32,716 nt of DNA from an uncultured Campylobacter sp. (GCF_905372745.1 NZ_CAJPQR010000026.1:1-32716), one strand, 5' to 3'; counted from the first letter of the stretch, positions 15,728-24,269 are shown. The notes: generated by a model not told the origin, from the letters alone. Made by a program: numbers and translations.

Positions 15728-17518
15728 CTAGTCTATCTTTAAAACGCTTAAAAACGCCTCTTGCGGCAAATTTACCTTGCCGATGGCTTTCATGCGCTTT
15801 TTGCCCTCTTTTTGCTTCTCAAGTAGCTTGCGCTTACGCGTGATGTCGCCGCCGTAGCACTTGGCGGTTACGTTTTTGCCCATTGATTTTACGGTTTCGC
15901 GCGCGATGACTTTGTTGCCGATGCTGGCTTGAATAGCCACCTCAAAGAGTTGGCGCGGCACGATCTCTTTCATCGCTTTGACGAAGTCGCGTCCTTTGGA
16001 CTGGGCTTTACTTTCTGGCACGATGATGGAGAGCGCGTCCACGGTCTCGCCCGCGACCTTGATATCAAGCTTCACTAGATCACCCACGCGGTAGTCGCTA
16101 GGCTCGTAGTCAAAGCTCGCGTAGCCTTTGGTGCTCGATTTTAGCTTGTCGTAAAAGTCCATCACGATCTCGTTCATCGGGATGTCGTACTCGAGCAGCA
16201 CGCGCTCGGGCGTGATGTAGTCCATTTTAGTCTGCACGGCTCGGCGGTTGTTTAGTAACGTGATGATGTTGCCCAAAAACTCGCTAGGCGTGATGATCGT
16301 GGCTTTGACGTAGGGCTCTTTGATATGCTCGATTTTATTGACCGGCGGGAGCTGGCTAGGGTTTTGGATGCGTAAAATTTGACCGTCGGTTTGTACGACT
16401 TCGTAGGTGACGGTCGGAGCCGTGGCGATGAGATCGAGGTCAAATTCGCGCTCCAAACGCTCCTTGATAACCTCCATATGTAGCAGCCCTAAAAATCCGA
16501 CGCGAAAGCCAAACCCAAGCGCTACCGAGGTTTCCGGCTCGTAGCTAATTGAGCTGTCGTTTAGCTTGAGTTTATCCAGGGCGTCGCGCAGATCTTCAAA
16601 TTTATCCGTTTCGATCGGGTAAAGTCCTGCAAATACGAACGGTTTAGCCCGCTCAAAGCCTCCGACGGGCTCTTTTACGGGATTACGAGCTAGCGTGATC
16701 GTGTCACCCACCTGCACGTCGCTCACGTTTTTTAGCCCCAGCACCACTATGCCGACCTCGCCCGCGCCCAAATTTGCCGTTTTTATCGGCGCGATCGGGT
16801 TTGGATACATGAGATCTAGCACGATGTGCTTTTTGCCCGTGCCCATGACTAGGATTTCGTCGTTTTTCTTTAGCTCGCCGTCATAGACGCGAACGAGCGC
16901 CAGCGCGCCTAGGTAGTTGTCAAACCAGCTGTCGTAGATGAGCGTTTTTAGCGGTTTTTCCGCCTCGCCGCCGGGAGCCGGGATACGCGTGATGATAGCT
17001 TCTAGCAGCTCTTTGATACCGATGCCGCTTTTTGCGCTGACCTCGATCGCGCCGCTACAGTCAAGCCCTATAACGTGCTCGATCTCGTTTTTTACGCGAG
17101 CGGGATCGGCGGCTGGGAGGTCGATTTTATTTATGACCGGGATGATTTCGAGGTTGTTATCTAGCGCGATATAGACGTTTGCGATGGTTTGCGCCTCTAC
17201 GCCTTGACTGGCGTCCACGACGAGCAGCGCGCCCTCGCAGCTAGCCAGAGAGCGGCTCACCTCGTAGCTAAAATCCACGTGGCCCGGAGTGTCGATCAAA
17301 TTTAGGACGAAGTTTTCGCCGCCGAGCGCGTAGTTTAGGCGCACGGACTGAGCTTTGATCGTGATGCCGCGCTCTTTTTCGATGTCCATCGTATCCATGA
17401 TTTGCGAGCTCATTTCGCGGTCGCTGACGGCGCCGCATTCCTGAATGAGGCGGTCTGCTAGCGTACTTTTGCCGTGGTCGATGTGAGCGATGATGCTAAA
17501 ATTTCTGATGTTTTTCAT
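15728..17518 (-). CDS. lepA: Elongation factor 4 (LepA)
   Basis: 596 residues, the usual size. A ribosome-associated GTPase that acts on stalled or mis-translocated ribosomes and in ribosome assembly. Visible: P-loop AHIDHGKST (11-19), switch region with GITIKAQSV, DTPGH (76-80), NKIDLP (130-135), SAKSG, then EF-G-like domains and the LepA-specific C-terminal domain ending in VTAKCYGGDITRKRKLLEKQKEGKKRMK. AGGGA lies nine bases before the ATG at 17518. Same order (lepA next to mapA) as in C. jejuni. Very secure. Confidence 0.98.
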   Translation of the reverse strand: MKNIRNFSIIAHIDHGKSTLADRLIQECGAVSDREMSSQIMDTMDIEKERGITIKAQSVRLNYALGGENFVLNLIDTPGHVDFSYEVSRSLASCEGALLVVDASQGVEAQTIANVYIALDNNLEIIPVINKIDLPAADPARVKNEIEHVIGLDCSGAIEVSAKSGIGIKELLEAIITRIPAPGGEAEKPLKTLIYDSWFDNYLGALALVRVYDGELKKNDEILVMGTGKKHIVLDLMYPNPIAPIKTANLGAGEVGIVVLGLKNVSDVQVGDTITLARNPVKEPVGGFERAKPFVFAGLYPIETDKFEDLRDALDKLKLNDSSISYEPETSVALGFGFRVGFLGLLHMEVIKERLEREFDLDLIATAPTVTYEVVQTDGQILRIQNPSQLPPVNKIEHIKEPYVKATIITPSEFLGNIITLLNNRRAVQTKMDYITPERVLLEYDIPMNEIVMDFYDKLKSSTKGYASFDYEPSDYRVGDLVKLDIKVAGETVDALSIIVPESKAQSKGRDFVKAMKEIVPRQLFEVAIQASIGNKVIARETVKSMGKNVTAKCYGGDITRKRKLLEKQKEGKKRMKAIGKVNLPQEAFLSVLKID

Positions 17519-17654
17519 GAAATCCCTAGTTAAATTTTGGGCGATTGTATAAAAATTTTCGTTAAAGTAGAGTAAATTTAGCTTTCGTTAAACGGGTGGC
17601 GGCTTGAGGCGGGAGATTTGGAGTAAATTTTGACGCGTATTCGGTTCGTAAAAT

Positions 17655-18038
17655 TTAACGTAAATTTTGAAGTTTTTCGCGCACGGCGCAAATAACGACG
17701 CAAAGCGAATACAAAAAATAAACATACGCCGCCAGTGGAGCAAAAGCTACGAACCCTGAGGCGTAAACTAGAGCGCTTAGGCCGTATGTCGCGTTTGCGA
17801 GCGCGGGTATATGATACGTCCAAAGCTCAGGCTTTTCAAAAGGAGTGTCGATAGCGTTGAAATACAAGGTTAAATTTAGCGCGAGCAGTAACAAAAATAT
17901 ATAATTCTTTTTCATAAAAGGAAAAGCGGCGCAAACCAAGGCTACCGCGAAATTTAGCGCGATAAGAAAACCTATATAATTACCGTTCCCGAGGGCGCAA
18001 TGCAGGGCGAAAATCACGACTAGTATATATTTTTTCAT
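17655..18038 (-). CDS. Small integral membrane protein, unknown function
   Basis: 127 residues with four predicted membrane segments (about 3-20, 22-42, 45-62 and 85-118). I do not recognise the family and see no catalytic or metal-binding motif. AAGGGG lies ten bases before the ATG. It stands between lepA and the CDF transporter gene, 120-140 bases from each, so it may be its own unit. Composition and codon use resemble the neighbours, so it is probably a real chromosomal gene. Confidence 0.6.
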   Translation of the reverse strand: MKKYILVVIFALHCALGNGNYIGFLIALNFAVALVCAAFPFMKKNYIFLLLLALNLTLYFNAIDTPFEKPELWTYHIPALANATYGLSALVYASGFVAFAPLAAYVYFLYSLCVVICAVREKLQNLR

Positions 18039-18160
18039 CTAAATTCGCCCCTTTTATAAAAATGCGTCAATTTAAATTTTAGCAAAATTTATTCGTTTCG
18101 GGCTGCGGATTTGATTTGATATGCTAGATCGCGAAATTTCGCCCCAAATTTGCCCAAATT

Positions 18161-19117
18161 TCAATGACTATGCCCTAAATGCCCGCCCGTATCGCTTGAT
18201 CTTACTTCGCAGATGAGTTCGTCAGCGCATTCGTTGTCGCTGCTCTCAAGCTGCAGCGTCGTGTGCGTGATGCCCAGGTGCTCCATTTCGTGCGATATTT
18301 CGGCCATGATCCGCTCCGATTCGCGCACACTTAGCTCGCCGCTGACCACGATGTGCGCCGTGAGCGCGTTTGCGCCGCTTGTTATGCTCCAGACGTGCAG
18401 GTCGTGCACCGAAAGCACGCCATCCACGCCCCTGATCCGCGCGACGAGCCCGTCCAGGCACACGCCATTTGGCGAGCCCTCCATCAGGATGTTTAGGCTC
18501 TCTTTTAACACGCCCCAGCCGCTTTTTACGATGAGCGCGGCTACGAGCAGGCTAGCCGCCGCGTCCGCCCAGCCCCAGCCAAAGCACATCATCGCCAAAG
18601 CCGCCGCGATCGCGCCCACCGAGCCCAGGGCGTCACCCAGCACGTGCAGGTAGGCGCCGCGCATATTGACGTTTTCTCTCACATCGCCGCCGCGCAGCAT
18701 GTATAGCGCCACGACGATGTTTACGGCAAGACCCAGCGTGCTGATGGCGAGCATGCCCGCGGTGGCTACTTCGGGTGGGTTTTGCAGGCGCCGCGTCGCC
18801 TCGATGACGATCAAAACGGCGATGACGATGAGCGTGACGGCGTTTATCGTCGCGGCTAAAATTTCGATCCGCCTGTATCCGAAGGTCTTTTGCAGATTGC
18901 CTTTGCGTTCACCGAATTTAAACGCAAACATCGAAAGCCCGAGCGCCGCGGCGTCTGAGAGCATGTGTCCGGCGTCCGAGAGCAGGGCGAGCGAGTTCGT
19001 CGCCAAGCCGCCCGCGACCTCGATCAGCATAAAAGTGAATATAATCAGGAAAGAATTTCTCAAAACGACCTTGTTTGACGCGTGCGAATGCGCGCAATGG
19101 GCGTGATTTTCGTGCAT
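18161..19117 (-). CDS. Cation diffusion facilitator, zinc-type exporter
   Basis: 318 residues from the ATG at 19117, preferred over a TTG 21 bases upstream because GAGG stands seven bases before it. Six membrane segments followed by a cytoplasmic domain (about 215-300). The metal site reads HMLSD (His51-x3-Asp55) in segment 2 and HVLGD in segment 5, the H-x3-D pair typical of zinc CDF proteins such as CzcD/ZitB; histidine clusters lie at both ends (HENHAHCAHSH and GGHLGHSH). It exports Zn(II), perhaps Co or Cd, against protons. The gene end is 52 bases upstream of nothing related; the neighbouring membrane protein at 19170 is transcribed in the same direction with a 52-base gap, so the two may be co-transcribed. 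Confidence 0.9.
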   Translation of the reverse strand: MHENHAHCAHSHASNKVVLRNSFLIIFTFMLIEVAGGLATNSLALLSDAGHMLSDAAALGLSMFAFKFGERKGNLQKTFGYRRIEILAATINAVTLIVIAVLIVIEATRRLQNPPEVATAGMLAISTLGLAVNIVVALYMLRGGDVRENVNMRGAYLHVLGDALGSVGAIAAALAMMCFGWGWADAAASLLVAALIVKSGWGVLKESLNILMEGSPNGVCLDGLVARIRGVDGVLSVHDLHVWSITSGANALTAHIVVSGELSVRESERIMAEISHEMEHLGITHTTLQLESSDNECADELICEVRSSDTGGHLGHSH

Positions 19118-19169
19118 TTTGACCTCGCTTTTGGGCAAATTTTAGTTAAATTATACCTCAAAAAAGCGC

Positions 19170-20045
19170 TTAAATTTTATCTATATCGCCTTCTAGTCCG
19201 GCATCTACGCGCTTGCCTATGTCTTTTAGCTTACTAAACTCTTCCACAAGCCTCGGCGCGTCGTCAAGGCTGATCACAAACGTCCATAGGTAGGTGAGCA
19301 CCGAGTAGATGTGGCCTGCGTTTGCCTGCTTGCTTGAGAGCAAAAATATCGCCAAGCTAAAAATCGCCGCCGCGCTCGCGCCGATGATGAAAAAGCTCAT
19401 CGCCTCTCTGTTTGATATGCGGATACGAAGCTTTGAAAGTACGTCGTAGTGGCGCTTTAGCGTGCGCTCGTCGCCTACGCTTATGCGTCCTGCCTCGCGC
19501 TCTAGCTGGTTGTTTAGCTTGAGATACAAGCGGTCGTTTTTGGCGATGTATTTGGGTAGTAAAACTCCAAAAACCGCGAGCAGGGCAAAAACTGCCAAAC
19601 CTACGTAGAACTCGATAAATAAAAGCATGATCGCCGAGCCGAAAATCGAGACGACCGAGGTAAAAAACACGGGAAAATGCTGCTCGAAAAAATCCACGAA
19701 TTCGCGAGATAAATTTGCTCTTGCGATTACGGCGCTTTCGTCTTTTGCGGCTCTTTTTTCGTTCATTATCACGCTTACGGCAAGTCCTGCATATATCCTA
19801 GTAAATACCTGCGTATCCACGCGCCGCCTAATCGAGCCAAGCCCCCAACCCACAAACACCATGCACGAGTAGCTAAGTGCCAAAAGCGTGTCGCCCGCTA
19901 CAATGGCGTTTATGGCGATGCCGGCTAGTATGGGATAGACGAGAAATAGCCCGTTTTCCGCCAAAACCAGGCTAAACGTCAAGAATAGCTTTTTAAAATT
20001 TTTCTTTGCGATGAGCGTTAGCGTCTTAAATGCGCTATTTTGCAT
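19170..20045 (-). CDS. ABC transporter six-transmembrane-domain protein without ATPase
   Basis: 291 residues with about six membrane segments in the arrangement of type I ABC exporters: a first pair near 20-70, an intracellular loop with RRRVDTQVFTRIYAGLAVSV, a second pair at about 120-165, a long coupling stretch and a third pair (about 215-275). The protein ends where the nucleotide-binding domain should start; no Walker A, LSGGQ or Walker B is present and no separate ATPase gene is adjacent. Such stand-alone six-TM proteins are known as a family, with no settled role. AAAGGA precedes the ATG at 20045. It is divergent from the cupin gene, from which 169 bases separate it. Confidence 0.8.
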   Translation of the reverse strand: MQNSAFKTLTLIAKKNFKKLFLTFSLVLAENGLFLVYPILAGIAINAIVAGDTLLALSYSCMVFVGWGLGSIRRRVDTQVFTRIYAGLAVSVIMNEKRAAKDESAVIARANLSREFVDFFEQHFPVFFTSVVSIFGSAIMLLFIEFYVGLAVFALLAVFGVLLPKYIAKNDRLYLKLNNQLEREAGRISVGDERTLKRHYDVLSKLRIRISNREAMSFFIIGASAAAIFSLAIFLLSSKQANAGHIYSVLTYLWTFVISLDDAPRLVEEFSKLKDIGKRVDAGLEGDIDKI

Positions 20046-20120
20046 AAAATTCCTTTGTTTAAAATCGCGCGGATTTTAGCTGATTTTAAAATTTACGTCA
20101 AATTTTGCAGAATTTTTTGC

Positions 20121-20141
20121 TGTAACTCTTGACATTACAAC
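20121..20141. promoter_or_regulatory. Operator half 1: TGTAA-N9-TTACAAC
   Basis: TGTAA (20121-20125), nine bases, TTACAAC (20135-20141). It overlaps the -35 hexamer of the cupin promoter. The same pattern with the same nine-base spacer recurs at 20168-20190, which makes a regulator binding site likely. The Rrf2 protein encoded downstream at 21351 is the obvious candidate. Confidence 0.65.
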
Positions 20142-20157
20142 AAAATTTTATTATACT
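20129..20157 (+). promoter_or_regulatory. Near-consensus sigma-70 promoter of the cupin operon
   Basis: TTGACA (20129-20134), 17-base spacer, TATACT (20152-20157). Transcription should begin near 20164, about 50 bases before the cupin start codon. Such a complete -35 is unusual in Campylobacter-type genomes, where most promoters lack one; strong promoters of this sort are usually held down by a repressor, in line with the flanking operators. Confidence 0.75.
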
Positions 20158-20167
20158 TCATTCATCG

Positions 20168-20190
20168 GTTGTAAGTTATAGTATTACAAC
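20168..20190. promoter_or_regulatory. Operator half 2: GTTGTAA-N9-TTACAAC
   Basis: Perfect seven-base arms GTTGTAA (20168-20174) and TTACAAC (20184-20190) around nine bases. It sits just downstream of the expected transcription start, centred 49 bases from the first operator, so a repressor bound to both would block polymerase binding and escape. Confidence 0.7.
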
Positions 20191-20214
20191 AAAAAATTTC
20201 TTAAGGAGAAAAAG

Positions 20215-20589
20215 ATGTCAAACTACAAGATCGTTTCGACGAAAAACGAACCGAGAGTCGAGCTAAAAGACGCTCTAAATTTAAGCGGCTGCGAGCTTTC
20301 TATCAATGAGCTTCCAGCAAACGCGAGCGTGCCATTCGTGCATTCGCACAAGCAAAACGAGGAGCTTTATTTGGTGCTAAAAGGCGGCGGCGCGCTTTTC
20401 ATCGACGGCGAGGAGAAGGCGGTGGGCGAGGGCGACGCGGTCCGCATCGATCCGGCTGGCAAAAGATGCTTCAAAGCGGGTGCGCAGGGGATGAAGTTTA
20501 TCTGTATCCAAACTAAACGCGGCAGCCTGGAGCAGTACACGATGAATGATGGCGTGATAAACGAGGACGTAAAGCCTAGCTGGCTGTAA
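20215..20589 (+). CDS. Small cupin-domain protein
   Basis: 124 residues, a single cupin barrel. The metal-binding motif is clear: PFVHSHKQNEELYLVLKGG (about residues 43-61), with two histidines and a glutamate, followed by the second motif around GDAVRIDPAGKRCFKA. The substrate of such small cupins is not predictable from sequence. AAGGAG lies seven bases before the ATG. It is followed after 43 bases by an NAD(P)H-binding protein gene and then by an Rrf2 regulator, an arrangement that suggests a response to electrophiles, oxidants or a similar small-molecule stress. Expression is probably controlled by the paired operators upstream. Confidence 0.88.
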   Translation: MSNYKIVSTKNEPRVELKDALNLSGCELSINELPANASVPFVHSHKQNEELYLVLKGGGALFIDGEEKAVGEGDAVRIDPAGKRCFKAGAQGMKFICIQTKRGSLEQYTMNDGVINEDVKPSWL

Positions 20590-20632
20590 ATTTACGCGGC
20601 AATAAAAACAAATCAAATTTAAAGGAGAAACA

Positions 20633-21269
20633 ATGAAAGTAGCAATCATCGGAGCAAACGGAAAATCAGGTTCAAATTTGGTGCAAGAAGCCTTAAAACA
20701 AGGGCATGACGTAACGGCTATCGTGCGAAACAAAGAGTATAAAAACAGCGACGTAAAAGTCGTTTATAAAGACGTTTTTGAGCTTAGCAAAGCCGATTTA
20801 GAGGGCTTTGACGCCGTTATCAGCGCATTTGCGGCATGGACGCCCGAAGCATTCCCGCTTCATAAAAAGGTAGCAAAACACCTCGCAGACGCGCTTAGCG
20901 GTACTAAAACGAGGCTGCTCGTCATCGGCGGCGCAGGTACGCTATACGTGGACGATAAAGGCACTATGGCTATGGATGCGCCTGACTTCCCGTCCGAGTA
21001 TATGGGCGTCGCAAAGGCTACGGCGGAGTCGTTTTTCGAGCTAAAAGGTAGAACGGACGTGCTCTGGACATACGTCTCGCCTGCTGGAGACTACGACGCA
21101 AACGGCGCTCGCACGGGCAAATACAACCTGGGCGGCGATAATCTAATACTAAACTCCAAAAAACGAGAGCTACATCAGCTACGCAGACCTAGCGCTTGCG
21201 GTCATAGACGAGCTAAAAAACGGCGCCTTCGTGCAAAAACGCTTTACCGCAGTCGGCGAGAGGGTGTGA
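20633..21269 (+). pseudogene. NAD(P)H-binding SDR-like protein, frameshifted near its end
   Basis: Atypical short-chain dehydrogenase/NmrA-type protein (YwnB or BVR-B-like) with the Rossmann motif GANGKSG (7-13) and the SPAGDY segment of the family. As written, the frame continues to 21292 with an arginine-rich nonsense tail after residue ~177. Removing one A from the A6 run at 21158-21163 restores a natural ending (NESYISYADLALAVIDELK ... FTAVGERV) with a stop at 21267-21269, giving about 211 residues, the family size. This is either a sequencing error, a real mutation or slippage in the A run. The first 80% with the cofactor site is intact. AAAGGAG precedes the ATG. It is the second gene of the cupin operon. 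Confidence 0.8.
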
Positions 21270-21302
21270 GCTTAAAATTTTGCGTAATTTAGCTAAAATA
21301 AG

Positions 21303-21330
21303 GCCGCGCAAAAAGAACGCGCGGCTTTTA
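21303..21330 (+). terminator. Intrinsic terminator between the NAD(P)H-binding gene and the Rrf2 gene
   Basis: Perfect stem GCCGCGC (21303-21309) and GCGCGGC (21319-21325), nine-base loop, followed by TTTTAAATTT. It should end the cupin operon. The Rrf2 gene starts only 20 bases later, so it depends on read-through or on a start within the hairpin region. Confidence 0.75.
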
Positions 21331-21350
21331 AATTTAAACCAAGGCTGATT

Positions 21351-21785
21351 ATGCAAATAGGACAAAAATTTTCCATCGCTATCCATATCCTGCTTAGCTG
21401 CGAGTTTTTTAAGGACGAGAAAAACACGAGCGAGTTTTTAGCCGGTACCGTCGGCACGAACCCCGTCATCGTGCGAAATATCATTAGGCTTTTAAAATCG
21501 GCAAATTTAATAAACGTAAGCGCAGGCACGGGCGGTGCGAGTCTGGCTAAGAAGCCTGATCAAATCACGCTTTTTGATATATTTTCGGCGGTAAACGAGG
21601 GCGAAAACGACATCTTTAAAATCCACAAAAACTCGCCGCCGCCTTGCCCGCTAGGAGGCAGGATCGAGGAGCTTTTGGCGCCTAAATTTAGCTCCGCGCA
21701 GCAAGCGATGTTTGATAGCTTGGCGAGCGTAAATTTGCAAAATTTGCTAGACGAGCTTAGCGTAAAAAGCGTCGCTGAAATTTAA
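21351..21785 (+). CDS. Rrf2-family transcriptional regulator
   Basis: 144 residues. N-terminal winged helix of the Rrf2 family (QKFSIAIHILL ... NPVIVRNIIRLLKSANLINVSAGTGGASL, about 5-68), then the dimerisation helix and C-terminal part with SPPPCPLGGRIEELL. There are only two cysteines (17 and about 98), not the three-cysteine cluster of Fe-S-binding IscR/NsrR, so it is closer to the YwnA/CymR type. In Bacillus subtilis ywnA (Rrf2) lies with ywnB (NAD(P)H-binding), the same pairing as here. Most likely it binds the TGTAA-N9-TTACAAC sites upstream of the cupin operon; that link is inference. Confidence 0.88.
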   Translation: MQIGQKFSIAIHILLSCEFFKDEKNTSEFLAGTVGTNPVIVRNIIRLLKSANLINVSAGTGGASLAKKPDQITLFDIFSAVNEGENDIFKIHKNSPPPCPLGGRIEELLAPKFSSAQQAMFDSLASVNLQNLLDELSVKSVAEI

Positions 21786-21836
21786 ATTTACGTCAAACTT
21801 TTTCTTTGTTTTCTAATAAATTTATATATTTTAAAA

Positions 21837-21842
21837 TATAAT
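21837..21842 (+). promoter_or_regulatory. Likely -10 box of the symporter gene
   Basis: TATAAT 29 bases before the GTG start, preceded by the T-rich stretch usual for promoters of this group and no good -35. Confidence 0.5.
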
Positions 21843-21870
21843 TCGTAAATTTAATCAAAGGAGTTTCAAA

Positions 21871-23178
21871 GTGGAAGCAGACGTAAAAACCGTCAAATCA
21901 AAAAGCCTAATCAGAAGGTATTTTGAGATAAATTTGCTCTATAAAATTTTAGCCGGGCTGATTTTAGGAGCGGTATTTGGCGCCATATTTCAAAACGCAA
22001 CCGGCGCTATCGAGATACTAAAGCCGTTTGGAGATATATTTATAAGACTGCTTAAGATGATCATCGTACCTATCGTTACTGCTTCGCTCATAGTGGGCTG
22101 TAGCTCGATCGCACCGTCTGATCTGGGTAGGGTAGGGGCAAAGGTGCTGCTATTTTACCTTGCGACCTCGTTTTTTGCGATACTTATAGGCCTTGGCGTG
22201 GGGATATTTTTAGAGCCCGGAGCCGGCCTTGGTATCACGGGTGCGGCGTCTGCGCAGGCCAAAGCGGCTAATGCGCCTTCTATGTCGCAAATTTTAGTAA
22301 ATCTTTTCCCGACTAACCCCATAGAAGCGATGGCAAAGGGCGAAATTTTACAAATCATCGCCTTTAGCCTATTTTTCGGCGTCGCGCTTTCGTTTGTAAA
22401 AGACAGCAAGGACGAGAGGCTAAGTAAACTGGGTCATCTCATCTACGACGTATTTGACGGGATAAACCACATAATGTTTAAAGTCGTTGGTTGGATAATG
22501 CAGTATGCCCCTATCGGCGTTTTCGCGCTGATTTTTATCGTATTTTCTCAGCAAGGCGTAAAGGCTTTCGGCCCGCTGCTAGGCGTCACGATTAGTACTT
22601 ATATCGGCTTTATCGCTCACGTGGCGCTGATTTTTACTTTGGCTTGCCTAGCTATAAAAATCAGTCCTTTGAAATTTCTAAATAAGGTAAAATCTCCGAT
22701 GATAACGGCATTTGTTACCAGAAGCTCGGGCGGAACGCTGCCTATATCGATGAAAACCGCGGATGAAGATATGGGGGTACCTAAGCAAATTTACGGCTTT
22801 GCTCTACCTGTCGGAGCAACCGTAAATATGAACGGCACGATCATATATCTTGGCATCTGCGCGATATTTATCGCAAACGCCGTCGGAGTGCAGCTTGACA
22901 TGGGAGCAAAGCTAACTATCATTCTAACGGCCGTCCTTGCCGCCGTCGGAACTGCGGGAGTGCCGGGTGCCGGCGCTATAATGCTTTTGATGGTGCTTGA
23001 ATCAGTCGGTCTAAAAGTAGAGAGCGGAAGCGCCGTAGCCGCAGCATATGCGCTTATTTTAGGAATAGACGCGATCCTTGATATGGGGCGTACGTCGCTA
23101 AACGTCGGCGGAGATATGCTAGGCGCGGTTTTCGTCGCTAAAAACGAAAATAGTCTTGATATGAGCAAATGGGAGTAG
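21871..23178 (+). CDS. Dicarboxylate/amino acid:cation symporter (DAACS family)
   Basis: 435 residues, multi-spanning inner membrane protein of the GltP/DctA/EAAT family. Landmarks: the serine-rich re-entrant loop TRSSGGTLPIS (about 286-296), the substrate/Na+ motif GATVNMNGTIIY (about 314-325; NMDGT in most prokaryotic members) and the second hairpin TAGVPGAGAIM (about 366-376), followed by the DAILDMGRTSLNVGGD helix, where the conserved Asp and Arg contact the substrate amino and side-chain groups. The Arg in MGRTSLNV suggests an acidic substrate such as glutamate, aspartate or a C4-dicarboxylate, driven by Na+ or H+. Start is GTG with AAAGGAG nine bases before. Confidence 0.92.
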   Translation: MEADVKTVKSKSLIRRYFEINLLYKILAGLILGAVFGAIFQNATGAIEILKPFGDIFIRLLKMIIVPIVTASLIVGCSSIAPSDLGRVGAKVLLFYLATSFFAILIGLGVGIFLEPGAGLGITGAASAQAKAANAPSMSQILVNLFPTNPIEAMAKGEILQIIAFSLFFGVALSFVKDSKDERLSKLGHLIYDVFDGINHIMFKVVGWIMQYAPIGVFALIFIVFSQQGVKAFGPLLGVTISTYIGFIAHVALIFTLACLAIKISPLKFLNKVKSPMITAFVTRSSGGTLPISMKTADEDMGVPKQIYGFALPVGATVNMNGTIIYLGICAIFIANAVGVQLDMGAKLTIILTAVLAAVGTAGVPGAGAIMLLMVLESVGLKVESGSAVAAAYALILGIDAILDMGRTSLNVGGDMLGAVFVAKNENSLDMSKWE

Positions 23179-23197
23179 TTTGCGGCTAGAATTTGGC

Positions 23198-23203
23198 TAT
23201 AAT
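23198..23203 (+). promoter_or_regulatory. Likely -10 box of hemE
   Basis: TATAAT in GGCTATAATCAG, 26 bases before the hemE start codon and just after the symporter stop, so hemE probably has its own promoter. Confidence 0.5.
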
Positions 23204-23229
23204 CAGATAAAAATTTAAAAAGGATTTAT

Positions 23230-24252
23230 ATGATTTTTATCAATGCTTGTTTGAAAAAGCCCACGCCTTATACGCCCGTTTGGATGATGCGCCAGGCGGG
23301 CCGGTATCTGCCCGAGTATATGCGAGTTCGCTCTGCGGCGGGGGATTTTTTATCGCTTTGCAAAGACTATAAAAAAGCAAGCGAGGTCACGATCCAGCCG
23401 GTTGAAATTTTAGGCGTGGATGCGGCGATACTTTTTAGCGATATCCTAGTCGTGCCGCTTGAGATGGGTATGGATCTGCGCTTTGAAAAGGGCGAGGGGC
23501 CCGTTTTTTCAAATCCTATAAAAACCGCCGAGAATTTGGACGCTTTAGACGTAGAAAAGGCGGTAGAAAATTTATCTTACGTTTATGATACGATCGGGCT
23601 TACGAGGCAAAATTTAAGCGCGGACAAGGCGCTCATCGGATTTTGCGGAGCGCCGTGGACGATAGCTACTTATATGATAGAAGGCGGCGGAACTAAAACT
23701 TACGCCGTTTGCAAAAAACTGCTTTATACGAATCCGGAGTTTTTGCATCAAATTTTAGCTAAGGTCGCAGACGCTCTTACGCTCTATGTCAAGCGTCAAA
23801 TCAGAGCCGGAGTAAATGCGGTGCAAATTTTTGACAGCTGGGCGGGCGCGCTGGAAGATAGCGCGTATATGGAGTTTGGCTGGAGGTATATCATGCGTAT
23901 CGTAGATAGCGTCAAGGCCGAGTTTCCGGATATTCCGCTTATCGTATTTCCAAAGGGAATTAGCGGATATTTGGATCAAATTTCCGGAAATTTCGAGGTT
24001 TTAGGCGTTGATTGGAGTACGCCCTTAGAGCTTGCTAAGGCAAAGCTTAGCCCTCGCTACGTCCTTCAGGGTAATATGGAGCCTACGCGCCTTTACGATA
24101 AAAAGGCGATTGAAACGGGCGTGGAACGAATTTTGCAGACGATGAAGGGCGCGCCTCATATATTTAATCTCGGACACGGCATATTGCCCGATGTTCCGGT
24201 AGAAAACGCGAAATACTTCATCAAACTAGTACAAGAAAAAAGCGCAAGATAG
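23230..24252 (+). CDS. hemE: Uroporphyrinogen decarboxylase
   Basis: 340 residues, standard length. It removes four carboxyl groups from uroporphyrinogen III to give coproporphyrinogen III in haem synthesis; cytoplasmic. Visible: the N-terminal signature PVWMMRQAGRYLPEY (about 17-31, with the substrate-binding Arg residues), FSDILVVPLEMGMDL, the second signature GFCGAPWTIATYMIEGGGTK (about 137-156), FDSWAGAL, and the ending FNLGHGILPDVPVEN with the conserved His. AAGGA precedes the ATG at 23230. The downstream chemoreceptor gene starts 18 bases later, so the two may be one transcript, although their functions are unrelated. Confidence 0.98.
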   Translation: MIFINACLKKPTPYTPVWMMRQAGRYLPEYMRVRSAAGDFLSLCKDYKKASEVTIQPVEILGVDAAILFSDILVVPLEMGMDLRFEKGEGPVFSNPIKTAENLDALDVEKAVENLSYVYDTIGLTRQNLSADKALIGFCGAPWTIATYMIEGGGTKTYAVCKKLLYTNPEFLHQILAKVADALTLYVKRQIRAGVNAVQIFDSWAGALEDSAYMEFGWRYIMRIVDSVKAEFPDIPLIVFPKGISGYLDQISGNFEVLGVDWSTPLELAKAKLSPRYVLQGNMEPTRLYDKKAIETGVERILQTMKGAPHIFNLGHGILPDVPVENAKYFIKLVQEKSAR

Positions 24253-24269
24253 CGTAAAAAGGAGGAAAA

